A stretch of 64,000 bases of DNA, from assembly GCA_947089145.1 (NCBI GenBank), contig CAMUJH010000009.1, forward strand, positions 1 to 64,000. The letters run 5' to 3'. Origin of the DNA: an uncultured Hungatella sp. (GTDB lineage: Bacteria; Bacillota; Clostridia; Lachnospirales; Lachnospiraceae). This document shows, piece after piece, positions 22,201-29,590 of this stretch. The stretch's first letter is position 1, and the number at the start of each line of letters is the position of its first letter. Both the position numbers and the translations under genes were made by a program. The notes beneath the pieces were generated by a model. The model ran no database searches. It was not told the origin of the DNA and worked only from the letters and a program-made list of their open reading frames with translations.

Positions 22201-25200
22201 AACCATTTATAAAGGGTTTATGACTGCATTTGAAGAAATGTACCGGGAGCATGGAACTTCAGGGCGGAAGGTGTCATGGAATGCTGAAGGAAAAGACTAC
22301 GAAGCAGTCTATATATCTCATAAGCAGATTGACGCTTCAGAAGCAGGGGGAGTAAAGTCCAAATTTCCCACTGCGGCAGATATAAGATTTCAGACCTTGG
22401 AGGGACAGGAAATACGCATTGTGGTATATGATCAGAAGGAAAATCGGCAGGGAAGACAATTTACTTATGAATATCAGTTTGACTACAGAAGACTTCCTGA
22501 TGTAAATGAGTATGCGGTTTCATATATAACAGAGGATGGCATGAGGCGCATAGATTATCTTCCGGCAGGAAAAAGTTTTGTTTTGTCAGAGACAACACCG
22601 CCCAAAGGCTATGGGGCAGCGGATGACAGGCTGATTATAGTTGAAGATACAAATCAGGTGCAGAGACACAGTGTGCTGAATCAGAGCAGTGTTCTTTTGA
22701 TATCTAAATGTGCGAAAGAAGAGGAAACTCAAGTAAAAGACATGGGGGAACTGTCTGGAGCCCGTCTGGCACTATACCGATGCAGTGAAGAAGGGGAATT
22801 GATTCAGGAGCCCCAGTATTTGGCTGCAGAGTGGGTCAGCGGTTCAGACGGCGTTTATACAGAGGCAGATCAGATAAATGGGCGCATTCCTGAAGGATGG
22901 AAAAAGGGAGACAAAAGGCCTCATGAATTGACTCAGCTTCCAGCCGGCATCTATTATCTGGTAGAGCGGGAAAGCCCGGACTATTATACCTTGATGGAAC
23001 CGATAAAGATAAACCATGATCAAAATCAGCAGGTTCAAATTATCCGGGCATGGAATACGCCTGTTCAGGGAGAATTGGAAATAGTCAAGACAGATAAAGA
23101 AGGAAAGCTGCTAAAAGGTGCAGTATTTGAGCTTACGGCTTACAGAGGGACGCAGCGGAAGCCGGTTTTGGAAAAGAGGCTTAGTGATCAGGACGGAAAG
23201 ATTATCATATCAAATTTACCTGTGGGGGAGCGGTCAGAAGACGGAGAGATTATACCTTACAGATACCGTTTAAGAGAACTAATACCCCCTCTGGGATACG
23301 CATCGGATCAAAAGGTGCGTACATTTTGGTTTCAGCCTAATGAAAACGGAGATTCCTGGGAATACGGACAGAAGGCGCATAAAACAGTTCAGGCAGTAAA
23401 CGAAAAGACGAGAGTCTATATTAGAAAACAGGATTTCGAATCCCCAAAGGAATGGGTTGCAGGAGCGCAGCTGGCAATCTGCCGTGTTACCGGCCGCGAC
23501 GAACAGGGACAATATGTTTATGATGAAGAAAATCCGGTTGATATCTGGATAACCAGACAGGAAGAGAGCCATGTTCTGGAAGGTCTGACAGCGGGAGAGA
23601 CTTATGTTTTACTGGAGAAGAGTGCGCCAAAAGGTTATGAACAGATGAAGCCGTATGTGTTTACACTGTCAGAAGACGGCAGAAGAATCTGTGCCGTAGA
23701 CGGGCAGATGGGAATGGTGACCGTTAACACTTATGAAAAAACCGACATTATCCGTTCTGTTAAGGTACAGGGACGCTATGCGGTAAGGGCAGAGGTGGAA
23801 CTGTGCAATGCAAAAGGGGAAGCAATTGCGTCATGGACAGCAGGAGGAGACGGGCACACATTAAACGCAGCAGACGGCATCAGGGAAAATGAGATTTATC
23901 ATCTGACAGAAACTACGGTTTACAGTGACGGTTCCAGGGAGCTTTCCAGACGCATGACAAGGAGATGCCATCTATCAGAAGACGGAACCTGGGTAATTCC
24001 GGACAGAAGGGCAGACAAGGTAAATGTAAAACTTACCCATGAGGACGGGACAGAAATTAAATCGTGGGAACCGTCAGAGATAATGCCGCAGATAGAAGTA
24101 GAAAATCCTGCAGCGCCGGAAAATCCCAAAATCATCATAAACCACGGGCAAGGAGCCCTGAAGGTTTCTGATATGGTGTCAACAGTTATTGCCTGTACGA
24201 ATACATCCCATAATCCTGCAGATATAACATTGACAGTGAAAACAGGATCAGGAGTTATGGTTATTGATCCGGGAGAGGGAAAACTGGAAAATGGACAGAT
24301 CCAGTATGTATTAAGGCAGGTCAGGCCTGGGGAAAGCAGGCAGGTTCAATTTGCATCGCAGCTGTTTCCTGAGACAAAAGAGATGACAGCAGCCGTGCTC
24401 TTGGAATGTATGGGAAAAAGGCGAGAGGAAACGAAAACCGTCCCCATATTGCAGAAAAACAAATTGACCGTCTTTTATGAGGTGACTGGAACAGGGAAGA
24501 AACAGGACGAAAACAATGAACCGAGGGATTTTCAGATATTTTTATACAAGGCGTCAGGGGAGGAGATGAAGGGAACCTATGCCTATGACGGAAGCAAGAA
24601 AGGCAGCCTTCGAAGCGGAGATATACTTACTCTGTCTGCCAATGATTTCGTGATGATCGATCCAGGGAAGCTCTATCGGGATATTAACTATGAAGTTCTG
24701 GATTTAGAGCAAGGACAGAGCTTAAAAGGACAAGCAGGAGCAGACACAGGAGCCTGTGCATTCTTTTCCAGAGAAGTAACCGACAATACACAGACAGAAG
24801 TTTTTCAAAAAGGGCGGCAGTATCAGATTCTGGAAACCACATATTACAATGACGGCAGCAAGAGGGACAGTTATAAAATGCGGTTTTTCCTTGGCAATGA
24901 GGTATCCATAGAGGGTGTAACTGCCATGGACAGAAAGCAGGCAACTGTCATCAGCAAAAGAGACATTGCAGGACAGGATGAACTGGAAGGCGCCCAGATG
25001 CAGATACGCGGATTGGATGGGACGATTTTGGAAGAATGGGTATCAGGGAAGGAACCTCATTTACTGAAGGCAGTTCTGATACCGGGGGAAACCTATGTCC
25101 TTCATGAGGAGTCAGCTCCAAAAGGCTATGGTTATGTAGAAGACATTCTTTTTCAGGCTGCAGAGGGAGAATGCGTCAATGAAATTATAATGGAAGATAA

Positions 25201-27217
25201 AAAGACCCGTGTGATCTTCAGCAAAAAGGATATTACAGGCGAGGAAGAAATTCCATTTGCAATGATGCAGATTCTTGATAAAGACGGTAATGTGGTGGAG
25301 AATTGGATCTCAGGTTCAATTCCTTATGAAATTGTCGGAACACTGGGGGCAGGGGAAACCTACAGACTTCATGAGGAGGCTGCACCAGATGGATATAGCT
25401 ACACCGCAGACGTACCCTTCACCGTATCATTGGATGGAAGTATTGACAGGGTAGAGATGAGAGATGCGCCTACCCATGTGGAAGTCAGCAAAACTGATAT
25501 TACAGGGGATAAAGAACTTCCCGGAGCTCAAATGGAGATTTTGGATGAAAGCGGGAAGGCAATTGTCCAATGGACTTCCACAGAGAAACCTTTTAAACTG
25601 GTGGGCGTGCTGAAGGCAGGAGGCACTTACACATTGCGGGAGTCAGCAGCACCAGACGGCTACGCCTATGCAGCAGATATAAAATTTACGGTTTCTAAAG
25701 ACGGCAGCATTGACCGCGTGGTTATGAGAGATGAAACCACAAAAGTAAAAATCGCAAAGACAGACAAAAAGACAGGACTGCATTTGGAAGGGGCAGATCT
25801 GGAAATAAGGACTTTAGAAGGATCGGTGGCAGAAACCTGGATCAGCACCGACACTCCCTATTTGATAGAAGGAAAACTACAGGCAGGTCAGTCCTACATT
25901 GTACGGGAAAACAGGGCTCCTGCAGGCTACCGGATGCTGGAGCACAATATTCGTTTTACGGTTCCAAAAGATGCCAAAACCATAACTATAGCAGTTGAAA
26001 ACCAGAAAAGGCCATCCCACCCCAATGTGCCGCCAGATAAGGAAAAGAAGGAGGTAAAAAAGGAACCAGAGAAGACAGGAAAAGTATATACAGACTATTG
26101 GACGATTATGGAGGCCCATGGAAAAAGGTCGTATCAAAGTTTTACAAATTTAGAAATTCCTAAAATGGGGGATAGGGGTCAGGACACAGCCCTTTACAAA
26201 TGGCTGGCATATATGGGAGGGATGTGTCTTTTAGCAGCATGGCTGGTAAAGAAAGGCAAGCGAAACGGAAAGCTTTTAACTATGTTGTGCGTCAGTCTGA
26301 CAGTGGGACTGATGGCAGCAGGTTCAGCGTATGCTCAGACAGTGGAAGTGAAGCCGGAGGGGCAGCTGGTAGTGACAGGAGATGTATGCCAGGATGAAAG
26401 TCAGCTGCCGGAAATATTGCCAGAAGCCTATTATTATGGAGATATGGAATACATACGACAATCCTATCAGATAGTGACAGCCATGACAGAAGAAGGAACG
26501 AAGGATGTGGAAGATACGATCATTTATGAGGAGGTGGAACAGACAGATACTCTTCCTGAGACAGCAGAGATTGTGGTGACAGACCAGAGATATGGCATGG
26601 AATATAAAGAGAGTTTCCCGATAACAGATGTACAGTTTTATAATTGGAGATGGGTAGCAGGATTTGAGCTTCCGATTACAGTAGAGGAGGCAGATGCCCG
26701 AATTTATGAGATAAACGGGGTGCAGGTTCCGGCACAGGAGGAACAGCCGTTTTCAGGCTATGAGAACGAATTGCTGATGCTGGCACAGATCAATCCTGAT
26801 TATTATCGGATTCAGGACGTTAGGTGGGCAGGTGAACCGTGGATTGGAGAAAACGGAAAGATTTACAGAAATGCCATAGCATCAGGAGAAAAGTATGTGG
26901 CTGACTGCAGGGCAGTTTACGGCGGCAGGGCGGTTTTAGAGCCGGTGCAGGGTGTGGCCTGGCAGGCAGTATATGAGAAAGCAGCAGATGAGACAGAACC
27001 GGCGCCGGATAGCAGCCAGAAGGAGGCATGGCGGCTTCATGTTTTGGAAACTTCCGGTGCGGCAGAATGCGTACAGGAAGAGCAGGTGAAAAAGGCAAAA
27101 TTGCAGATCAGCCTGGAGCAGGTGGTGTTCTCAGTGGGAATTATCTTGTTTCTTCTTCCAGCCCTGGGGATTTTTATTCGGAGATATCAAAAACGCTCTA
27201 ATACTTTAAAAAAGTGA
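13214..27217 (+). CDS. Giant SpaA/Cna-B-type surface protein (4667 residues) with internal sorting-like signal
   Basis: Starts at GTG 13214 after GGGGGAG (13201-13207). A signal peptide ends at VMA/D near residue 36. A YCID motif lies in the mature N-terminus, loosely like thioester-adhesin domains (uncertain). An acidic E/D-rich insert spans about 455-516. Many prealbumin-fold (SpaA/Cna-B) units follow, recognisable by GAxFxLY openings and ExxxPxGY closings; I count about a dozen. Four tandem ~89-residue copies occupy about 3910-4264. IPKMG (4315-4319), a hydrophobic stretch and KKGKR then resemble a sortase signal. Instead of ending, the frame runs into a second signal-like segment (about 4354-4374, AYA/Q), a ~260-residue domain and a final membrane helix (about 4637-4655). 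Such folds self-lock by Lys-Asn isopeptide bonds in known members. No sortase gene is in the window. Confidence 0.88.
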   Translation: MYRINKTLQKTAICFLVAVVICVMAFLHIPVKTVMADSNTVLAWSGDWHHYCIDGSGYAHNTASTKNDKYMRVSTEEGLNSEERAILFWAMLSFKASYCHDPVAAGKIAAINQGVQALGLRPIETGVSEADLKGVIHSPGVRAKYNWLDYAVANGEQYLRLAGFLDGLCQTESQKSIPVLLQNATSLEKAVQAAEADGEYVLEFDPSGKDGDFLAKVPLTMSADGASWTADGINGWNIQKTSTQVRMTNPNPQAKPVYLKFDPSGTDYASSSGGYDSPDECYSRTLQVWKCVECAGTHATGGKSHSLEDHQRTIWMELTDMPGTAYYAVPGNGGMDNKGGEIHFQMYRHEEDLDADYLVQLYKYDYETGAPLQGAVFDLYERFDEQDKINKGNSGSGQVYEEGLRHSPTLWEGFRLVTSVRTDTQGHASYKIEKKYHYDKTFCDGHPAPIFGGALEGDEEEGNEGEDIEGDSMEGEGSEEEYGIKRKFRKEFDETDNDGQDEETDPESGEADNAELAQEWLNCVAACEARAEDGTHFHWIMDEVDMDAIEAAAESGGTEDVGCTESADADRAYEESGCKEDCQETYKNFISLRYSYTFVEKAAREGYVLHGMHRDDVPIEMITTDSSQNGANGVFGGGYSNNMNYSGLKPVIQMEEYPMDSDLQRKPGDVTADKTDYFGTTGAFLKEGIWEVQKKSLVEAFFGVQQKEALPKQTPSDAVRSETNPATASNALRVSEKASFTFNRPFIPQVKDTIRDRGGESPLFENAYEESLNSESRGDMVHKGPSDLYSHGGGKDGDEEAWRIYDHRTEGEIHINKRDMALEEQEKDGYSSYGDTQGDAVLEGAVYGLFAANDLAHPDGVTGTVFRQNDLVAVATTDKEGDASFMAITEEPGHTYDYKTGFVSAAKEGWNQKAPKNLYVKTWEIDDYKADKAYVRRYTDYETENGNCWIGRPLLLGNYYVKELSRSEGYELSVNGKTDPVSNYGYSLEVAVPRGEGSVAVTRAPYVELQSSGEEEDTMPNVVNFSVTSQETGDKGYDIVLNLFPEGTKLYRKDSSMKEQQVETATGQKEKKYLFDAWGQPIYKRADAENTYPKRNPDGSFVTEEITINAVISAMGTAHLQSVNETIVAEILESNPDGGDDWDGNQKPLESGDKNSSQFLYIKMKTEAALRGCGFETPKRIKAAGNSKTIEYSGRTEGIFSEGVRQGEPDYLGISGAAPGETAEKTVYGQPVIAIEIPKQKQDGSLVTVADAVLSIVDFYGGNPWYSFGGIHDYKETDKGWQFRLYAGAKGNPADFVVPGRTQKEHTIYHRIPWVPDISTESPRWVYVKYGGSLSGDNFGTYEDFKSWQTLGQYRCSAVLVSDARALGDGTIESKTIEKNVYYAVGEILQEPDKSPIQDYEWVDVMDMTVQTQEVYTWTEIPVTYKNQSLAGHGLGRFADAYGTIKSDKQESLVTTYKLVLPQTHITLTQTDLDRFPPDCGLAVGDTIGFGDYMLRAVGAQVQVYLDYEKQAMTGGGVYVKPVSLIYAGQKYAFQDGSGKPGEGTRKTPVGIQERVIGQSVKVTKAVSGADSQEIKPMENFRFKIYLKSNLERLYRDEMGNVVWMDRKGNETEPGQLNKSYPALVPKIYTKAAHKTAPLYKNPQDSIIVNRNLYGLDSGLISGQGNSGYTAVLEMNSGMYNYEKFFDAIAVANKDKWKDASPSYTSHRPLGNMADLTDAAEKNMAASDHVRQFAIDWYLDQEVEKLIKSGDCVSGGDSNTGLREDGIGIAYSDQLYDQALLEAIKKADNYLKPFFAYDLDAIYAIRWDGEDGGGKDKDKTTLSADRKEAGWCAGISQALPYGTYVVVEQQPQYASLEDLKNRHYATDLPREIQVPAVYESYEGAIRIPENMNAYYEYHKEFSPEELAARYQIRFNQENHIIKANNNFGDFEIYKYGMSMGKISNGAAHTGIGDYFALTQSQFKPLPNYYNEKDSRNAGDVLYYLTEGMNGREGISAVYRYSSVSETGSGISMMGALKAHDKEYAQALVPWSMAASDNEQSDMRPLSGGESSYRGFSYGKFTDKPYKSKLRIEKLDSETHENLLHDGAIFRIYKAGRDESQYGTGEAQFYKERTRITGTRQFLEGMGASDIAQESRDILGEGELYSGYVSEGTPVCAERDQIILRDNYGGKTGDFRAYTTTRDGAMANLEGKETIYGDQNAGYLETPQELDAGAYVLVEISPPAGYVRTKPVALEVYGDKVAYYRKGNMKNRVLATLYKRAGEPGDLMGTLLKQDENLARIYIENTPIKLKIEKKKNPSTQVTYKLDGRIDGSLEEIGGNPAYEYAYSQGRYLGYGWKKGVLEYLKQLKDAGVPTEIVYHGGTFAGYGYVTVDARKWKEENPYVAGAVMTLYEGLELKPSGDTEDYGFDGLVVERSVNGNVTRMYVKRGYAGTHTEFLDTSSDSQAGNNQSGTEDGTWDAVTVERPDTDILYYDLGNLDVFTEMRIDGVTIKFGYDMNHELVELEQLEEDRRNIVRTDREHSIFAFKGGVPYLELTGGDFTEMDYKPGDKFLTMPGNALLYHVDRDGNRDALVDPYTGMAYVQGEETDSIYVWPVTVTKDKSGRKVGVDKITTSRVAESGEHKAGYLTGSWKPDDGEESHKMATMIQNFRKENMDGEPVYHENNGSFEKFMRPVLDQHGLPLYFTSSKNKYEKETSLYDRDGDLTRQKSSDLLGDYQKASYLVNNCDEPDNQKDPVYHRMGESYLTENTWITGEKSPNDPFNREMTRGQADILKRVPAGVYIMEELKAPDGYVKGLPTAAVIEETSRIQTAAMEDDSTKIMMQKLDGTTEYNYGVLDMNITDSSGNHPEIGSLQEKKGSFGHGQVQGVRLELYGTAKQDKAVLTWETGKEPLYAEGLPQGSYILKETAVPEGFVAAAPVKVRVDSIGQVQNFKIYNDHTKVEFEKYILEDQDKVLMNGAGFTLYEAVMDEKGLAMSDGGNTKYNKGKVIDTWVSDDGTIYKGFMTAFEEMYREHGTSGRKVSWNAEGKDYEAVYISHKQIDASEAGGVKSKFPTAADIRFQTLEGQEIRIVVYDQKENRQGRQFTYEYQFDYRRLPDVNEYAVSYITEDGMRRIDYLPAGKSFVLSETTPPKGYGAADDRLIIVEDTNQVQRHSVLNQSSVLLISKCAKEEETQVKDMGELSGARLALYRCSEEGELIQEPQYLAAEWVSGSDGVYTEADQINGRIPEGWKKGDKRPHELTQLPAGIYYLVERESPDYYTLMEPIKINHDQNQQVQIIRAWNTPVQGELEIVKTDKEGKLLKGAVFELTAYRGTQRKPVLEKRLSDQDGKIIISNLPVGERSEDGEIIPYRYRLRELIPPLGYASDQKVRTFWFQPNENGDSWEYGQKAHKTVQAVNEKTRVYIRKQDFESPKEWVAGAQLAICRVTGRDEQGQYVYDEENPVDIWITRQEESHVLEGLTAGETYVLLEKSAPKGYEQMKPYVFTLSEDGRRICAVDGQMGMVTVNTYEKTDIIRSVKVQGRYAVRAEVELCNAKGEAIASWTAGGDGHTLNAADGIRENEIYHLTETTVYSDGSRELSRRMTRRCHLSEDGTWVIPDRRADKVNVKLTHEDGTEIKSWEPSEIMPQIEVENPAAPENPKIIINHGQGALKVSDMVSTVIACTNTSHNPADITLTVKTGSGVMVIDPGEGKLENGQIQYVLRQVRPGESRQVQFASQLFPETKEMTAAVLLECMGKRREETKTVPILQKNKLTVFYEVTGTGKKQDENNEPRDFQIFLYKASGEEMKGTYAYDGSKKGSLRSGDILTLSANDFVMIDPGKLYRDINYEVLDLEQGQSLKGQAGADTGACAFFSREVTDNTQTEVFQKGRQYQILETTYYNDGSKRDSYKMRFFLGNEVSIEGVTAMDRKQATVISKRDIAGQDELEGAQMQIRGLDGTILEEWVSGKEPHLLKAVLIPGETYVLHEESAPKGYGYVEDILFQAAEGECVNEIIMEDKKTRVIFSKKDITGEEEIPFAMMQILDKDGNVVENWISGSIPYEIVGTLGAGETYRLHEEAAPDGYSYTADVPFTVSLDGSIDRVEMRDAPTHVEVSKTDITGDKELPGAQMEILDESGKAIVQWTSTEKPFKLVGVLKAGGTYTLRESAAPDGYAYAADIKFTVSKDGSIDRVVMRDETTKVKIAKTDKKTGLHLEGADLEIRTLEGSVAETWISTDTPYLIEGKLQAGQSYIVRENRAPAGYRMLEHNIRFTVPKDAKTITIAVENQKRPSHPNVPPDKEKKEVKKEPEKTGKVYTDYWTIMEAHGKRSYQSFTNLEIPKMGDRGQDTALYKWLAYMGGMCLLAAWLVKKGKRNGKLLTMLCVSLTVGLMAAGSAYAQTVEVKPEGQLVVTGDVCQDESQLPEILPEAYYYGDMEYIRQSYQIVTAMTEEGTKDVEDTIIYEEVEQTDTLPETAEIVVTDQRYGMEYKESFPITDVQFYNWRWVAGFELPITVEEADARIYEINGVQVPAQEEQPFSGYENELLMLAQINPDYYRIQDVRWAGEPWIGENGKIYRNAIASGEKYVADCRAVYGGRAVLEPVQGVAWQAVYEKAADETEPAPDSSQKEAWRLHVLETSGAAECVQEEQVKKAKLQISLEQVVFSVGIILFLLPALGIFIRRYQKRSNTLKK
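24941..26005 (+). repeat. Four tandem ~89-codon repeats inside the giant gene
   Basis: Units begin near 24941, 25205, 25472 and 25739 (spacing 264-267 nt). Each opens with a (V/I)xxxKxDITG-like strand, contains ELxGAQMxI or similar, then GETYxLxE, and ends with AAPDGY or a close variant. They are diverged copies rather than identical ones, so they mark domain duplication and not recent slippage. Confidence 0.85.
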
Positions 27218-27233
27218 AATTTTCTGGTATGAT
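27205..27233 (+). promoter_or_regulatory. Possible malQ promoter inside the end of the giant gene
   Basis: TTTAAA (27205-27210), a 17-nt spacer ending in TGG, and TATGAT (27228-27233). It overlaps the stop of the giant gene, so malQ may be transcribed independently of the surface block. Confidence 0.5.
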
Positions 27234-27264
27234 AAGAAAAGCAAGAGAAGAGGAGGAACAGGGT

Positions 27265-28767
27265 ATGAGAGAGTGCGGAATCCTGCTGCCCATAGCCAGT
27301 CTGCCGTCAAAATACGGTATCGGAGCATTTTCAAGGGAGGCATATGAATTTGTAGATCAATTAAAGGAGGCAGGGCAGAGTTATTGGCAGATTCTGCCGC
27401 TGGGACCTACAGGATATGGAGACTCCCCCTATCAGTCATTTTCTGCATTTGCAGGAAACCCTTATTTTATTGACTTGGAGCAGCTGATAAAGGAAGGGCT
27501 TTTGACGAAGCAAGAATGCCGGAAGTCAGACTTCGGTGAAGATAACACTCATATTGATTATGGAAAATTATATGAAAGCCGTTTTTTGCTGCTGAAAAAG
27601 GCATTTTTGCGGTGGAAGAGTCAAATGGAGGATCAGAACATCCATATTGATATCCTGTTTGGGAGGGAACTGATTGAGGAGACGAGGAATTATTGCTTTT
27701 ACGCTGCTTTAAAATGTTATTTTAAAGCAGCAAGCTGGATTCAGTGGGACAGGGACATAAGGCTTCGGAAAGAGGAAGCTATAAAAGAGTATAAAAAGTT
27801 TTTGGCAGAGGAGATTCAATTTTATGAGTTCCAGCAGCTTATGTTTTTGAAACAATGGAGGAAGCTGAAAGACTATGCCAATAAAAAGGGAATCCGGTTT
27901 ATTGGAGATATCCCTATTTATGTGGCATTTGACAGCGCTGACAGCTGGAGCCATCCGGAACTGTTTCAATTTGATGAGGAAAATATGCCTAAGGCAGTGG
28001 CAGGATGTCCGCCAGACGCATTTTCTGCAACAGGACAGCTGTGGGGCAACCCTTTATATGACTGGGAGTATCATAAAGCGACAGGATTTAACTGGTGGAT
28101 GCAGAGAATGAAATACAGCTTTGAACTGTACGATGTGGTGAGAGTGGATCACTTCCGGGGATTCGATGAGTACTATGCCATTCCGGCAGAAGAGGAGACG
28201 GCTGTTAACGGAACATGGGAAAAGGGTCCAGGGATTAAGCTTTTTGAAACTATGAGGGAAACCTTTGGCCAAGTGAACATTATTGCGGAGGATCTGGGCT
28301 TTTTAACTCCCAGTGTGCATAAGCTGCTGGATGAAACGGGATTTCCGGGGATGAAAGTGCTGCAGTTTGCGTTCAGCACCGGGGAGAGGAGTACTTATCT
28401 GCCATATTTTTATGACCATAACTGTATCGTTTATCCAGGCACTCACGATAATGATACGGTGCGGGGATGGTATGAGACGATGGATGAAGACGAAAAGCAG
28501 TTTACCAGAGAATACCTGAATAATGTTCATACGCCGGAAGAGGAAATTTCCTGGGATTTCATACGGCTGGCTGTGGCCAGCGTGGCGGATTTAGCAGTAG
28601 TTCCGCTGCAGGACTATCTGTGTATTGGAAAAGAAGGACGCATCAACACGCCGTCTACTCTTGGAGGCAACTGGACATGGAGGATGAAAGAGGGGGAATT
28701 TACGCCGGAGATCAGAAAAAGATGCAGAAAGCTGAATGCTGTTTACGGCAGATGTCCGGAGAACTGA
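27265..28767 (+). CDS. malQ: 4-alpha-glucanotransferase (amylomaltase, GH77)
   Basis: Transfers alpha-1,4-glucan segments in maltodextrin or glycogen breakdown in the cytoplasm. The 500-residue length is normal for MalQ. It has the GH77 N-terminal SLPSKYGIGAFS motif, the nucleophile region VRVDHFRGFDEYY, the acid/base IIAEDLGFL and the THDNDT motif. ATG 27265 lies 8 nt after AGGAGG (27251-27256). An earlier in-frame GTG at 27214 overlaps the giant gene's stop and lacks a ribosome site. Its functional partner glgB lies upstream of the surface block. Confidence 0.96.
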   Translation: MRECGILLPIASLPSKYGIGAFSREAYEFVDQLKEAGQSYWQILPLGPTGYGDSPYQSFSAFAGNPYFIDLEQLIKEGLLTKQECRKSDFGEDNTHIDYGKLYESRFLLLKKAFLRWKSQMEDQNIHIDILFGRELIEETRNYCFYAALKCYFKAASWIQWDRDIRLRKEEAIKEYKKFLAEEIQFYEFQQLMFLKQWRKLKDYANKKGIRFIGDIPIYVAFDSADSWSHPELFQFDEENMPKAVAGCPPDAFSATGQLWGNPLYDWEYHKATGFNWWMQRMKYSFELYDVVRVDHFRGFDEYYAIPAEEETAVNGTWEKGPGIKLFETMRETFGQVNIIAEDLGFLTPSVHKLLDETGFPGMKVLQFAFSTGERSTYLPYFYDHNCIVYPGTHDNDTVRGWYETMDEDEKQFTREYLNNVHTPEEEISWDFIRLAVASVADLAVVPLQDYLCIGKEGRINTPSTLGGNWTWRMKEGEFTPEIRKRCRKLNAVYGRCPEN

Positions 28768-28821
28768 CTGCCTTTTAGAAAGAATATGCCTGCAGGAGTT
28801 CAGAGGAATATGATGCAGAAA

Positions 28822-28854
28822 GCCGGAGATCGGCATAGGTGCCAAATCTCCGGC
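28822..28854. terminator. Hairpin between malQ and the convergent gene
   Basis: GCCGGAGAT (28822-28830) pairs with ATCTCCGGC (28846-28854). Tails are only moderately T-rich, but its place between convergent genes suits a shared terminator. Confidence 0.55.
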
Positions 28855-28885
28855 AGAAACATATTTTCGGTAAAGAAAAAAGATG

Positions 28886-29590
28886 CTATACGGTTCCTTC
28901 GGAGCTTTCCGGGGGAACTTCTCCCGCCTCACTGGGGGGCAGCTCATTAAGGGAGAACGTGGTCAGGTATTCATTGCCGGACATATCTCTGACGGATACG
29001 GACAGTCCGTTGGGGTCCATTTGAAAGGAGACCCTTCCTGTAGCTTTATCTACGCTTAAAGGCAGAATCTGCTGTCCAGAAGAAGTATGGGCGACAATGG
29101 AAGCATAATCAATGCCGGACTGGACGTCTACAACCGTAAAGGAAAGCAGCCCGTCTTCGGAAACATAATCCTCTATGGCAGGCGGTTCATCATCCAGGAT
29201 ATCAATATGTTCATATTCCAGAAGTGCCATGCCGTTAAAGTTTTTCATATACACTTCAAGGGAACCATTATGGCTTATGGTGGAGCGGTATGTTTTTTTG
29301 CCTATTTTAACCAGATCCAGAGGCTCTGAATCCATTTTTATAGTTACTTCTTTAAGCGGCATAATAGACTTAATGGTAAAGGTTACATCTGTAGTCCGAT
29401 AATCATTGGTTCCTTCGATTACCACTTCGTATTTGGGCTTTGTGGTAACCAGAAAAAAAATAATGCTGTTTACTACAATAAAAGGCAGTATAAAAAAAAG
29501 CAGCAGCTGAACCAGATCTGAGCTGGGAAATGAGTTGTTGCACTTATATGGACGTGATGAACGTGAAGAGCGGTATGTATGTTGGCTCAT
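28886..29590 (-). CDS. Membrane-anchored protein of unknown function
   Basis: A 234-residue protein I cannot assign to a family. A Ser/Arg-rich cytoplasmic start of about 25 residues is followed by one strong membrane segment (about 26-48). The extracytoplasmic remainder looks beta-rich and Ig-like: repeated short strands, a DDEPPAIEDY linker near residue 130, and a final DMSGN turn typical of bacterial Ig-like folds. The C-terminus is Pro/Glu/Ser-rich. AAGGAGG lies 9 nt before the ATG. It is a single-gene unit facing malQ. It could be a wall-facing sensor or adaptor; there is no direct evidence. Confidence 0.75.
   Translation of the reverse strand: MSQHTYRSSRSSRPYKCNNSFPSSDLVQLLLFFILPFIVVNSIIFFLVTTKPKYEVVIEGTNDYRTTDVTFTIKSIMPLKEVTIKMDSEPLDLVKIGKKTYRSTISHNGSLEVYMKNFNGMALLEYEHIDILDDEPPAIEDYVSEDGLLSFTVVDVQSGIDYASIVAHTSSGQQILPLSVDKATGRVSFQMDPNGLSVSVRDMSGNEYLTTFSLNELPPSEAGEVPPESSEGTV

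Noticed and set aside
24941-26005. Tandem repeats considered as a CRISPR or satellite array
   Set aside because: They are in frame, ~266 nt long, diverged and coding for SpaA-like domains; no short identical repeats with spacers.
13214-27217. Non-ribosomal peptide or polyketide synthase, because of gene size
   Set aside because: No adenylation, ketosynthase or carrier motifs; instead signal peptide, ExxxPxGY repeats and membrane anchors.
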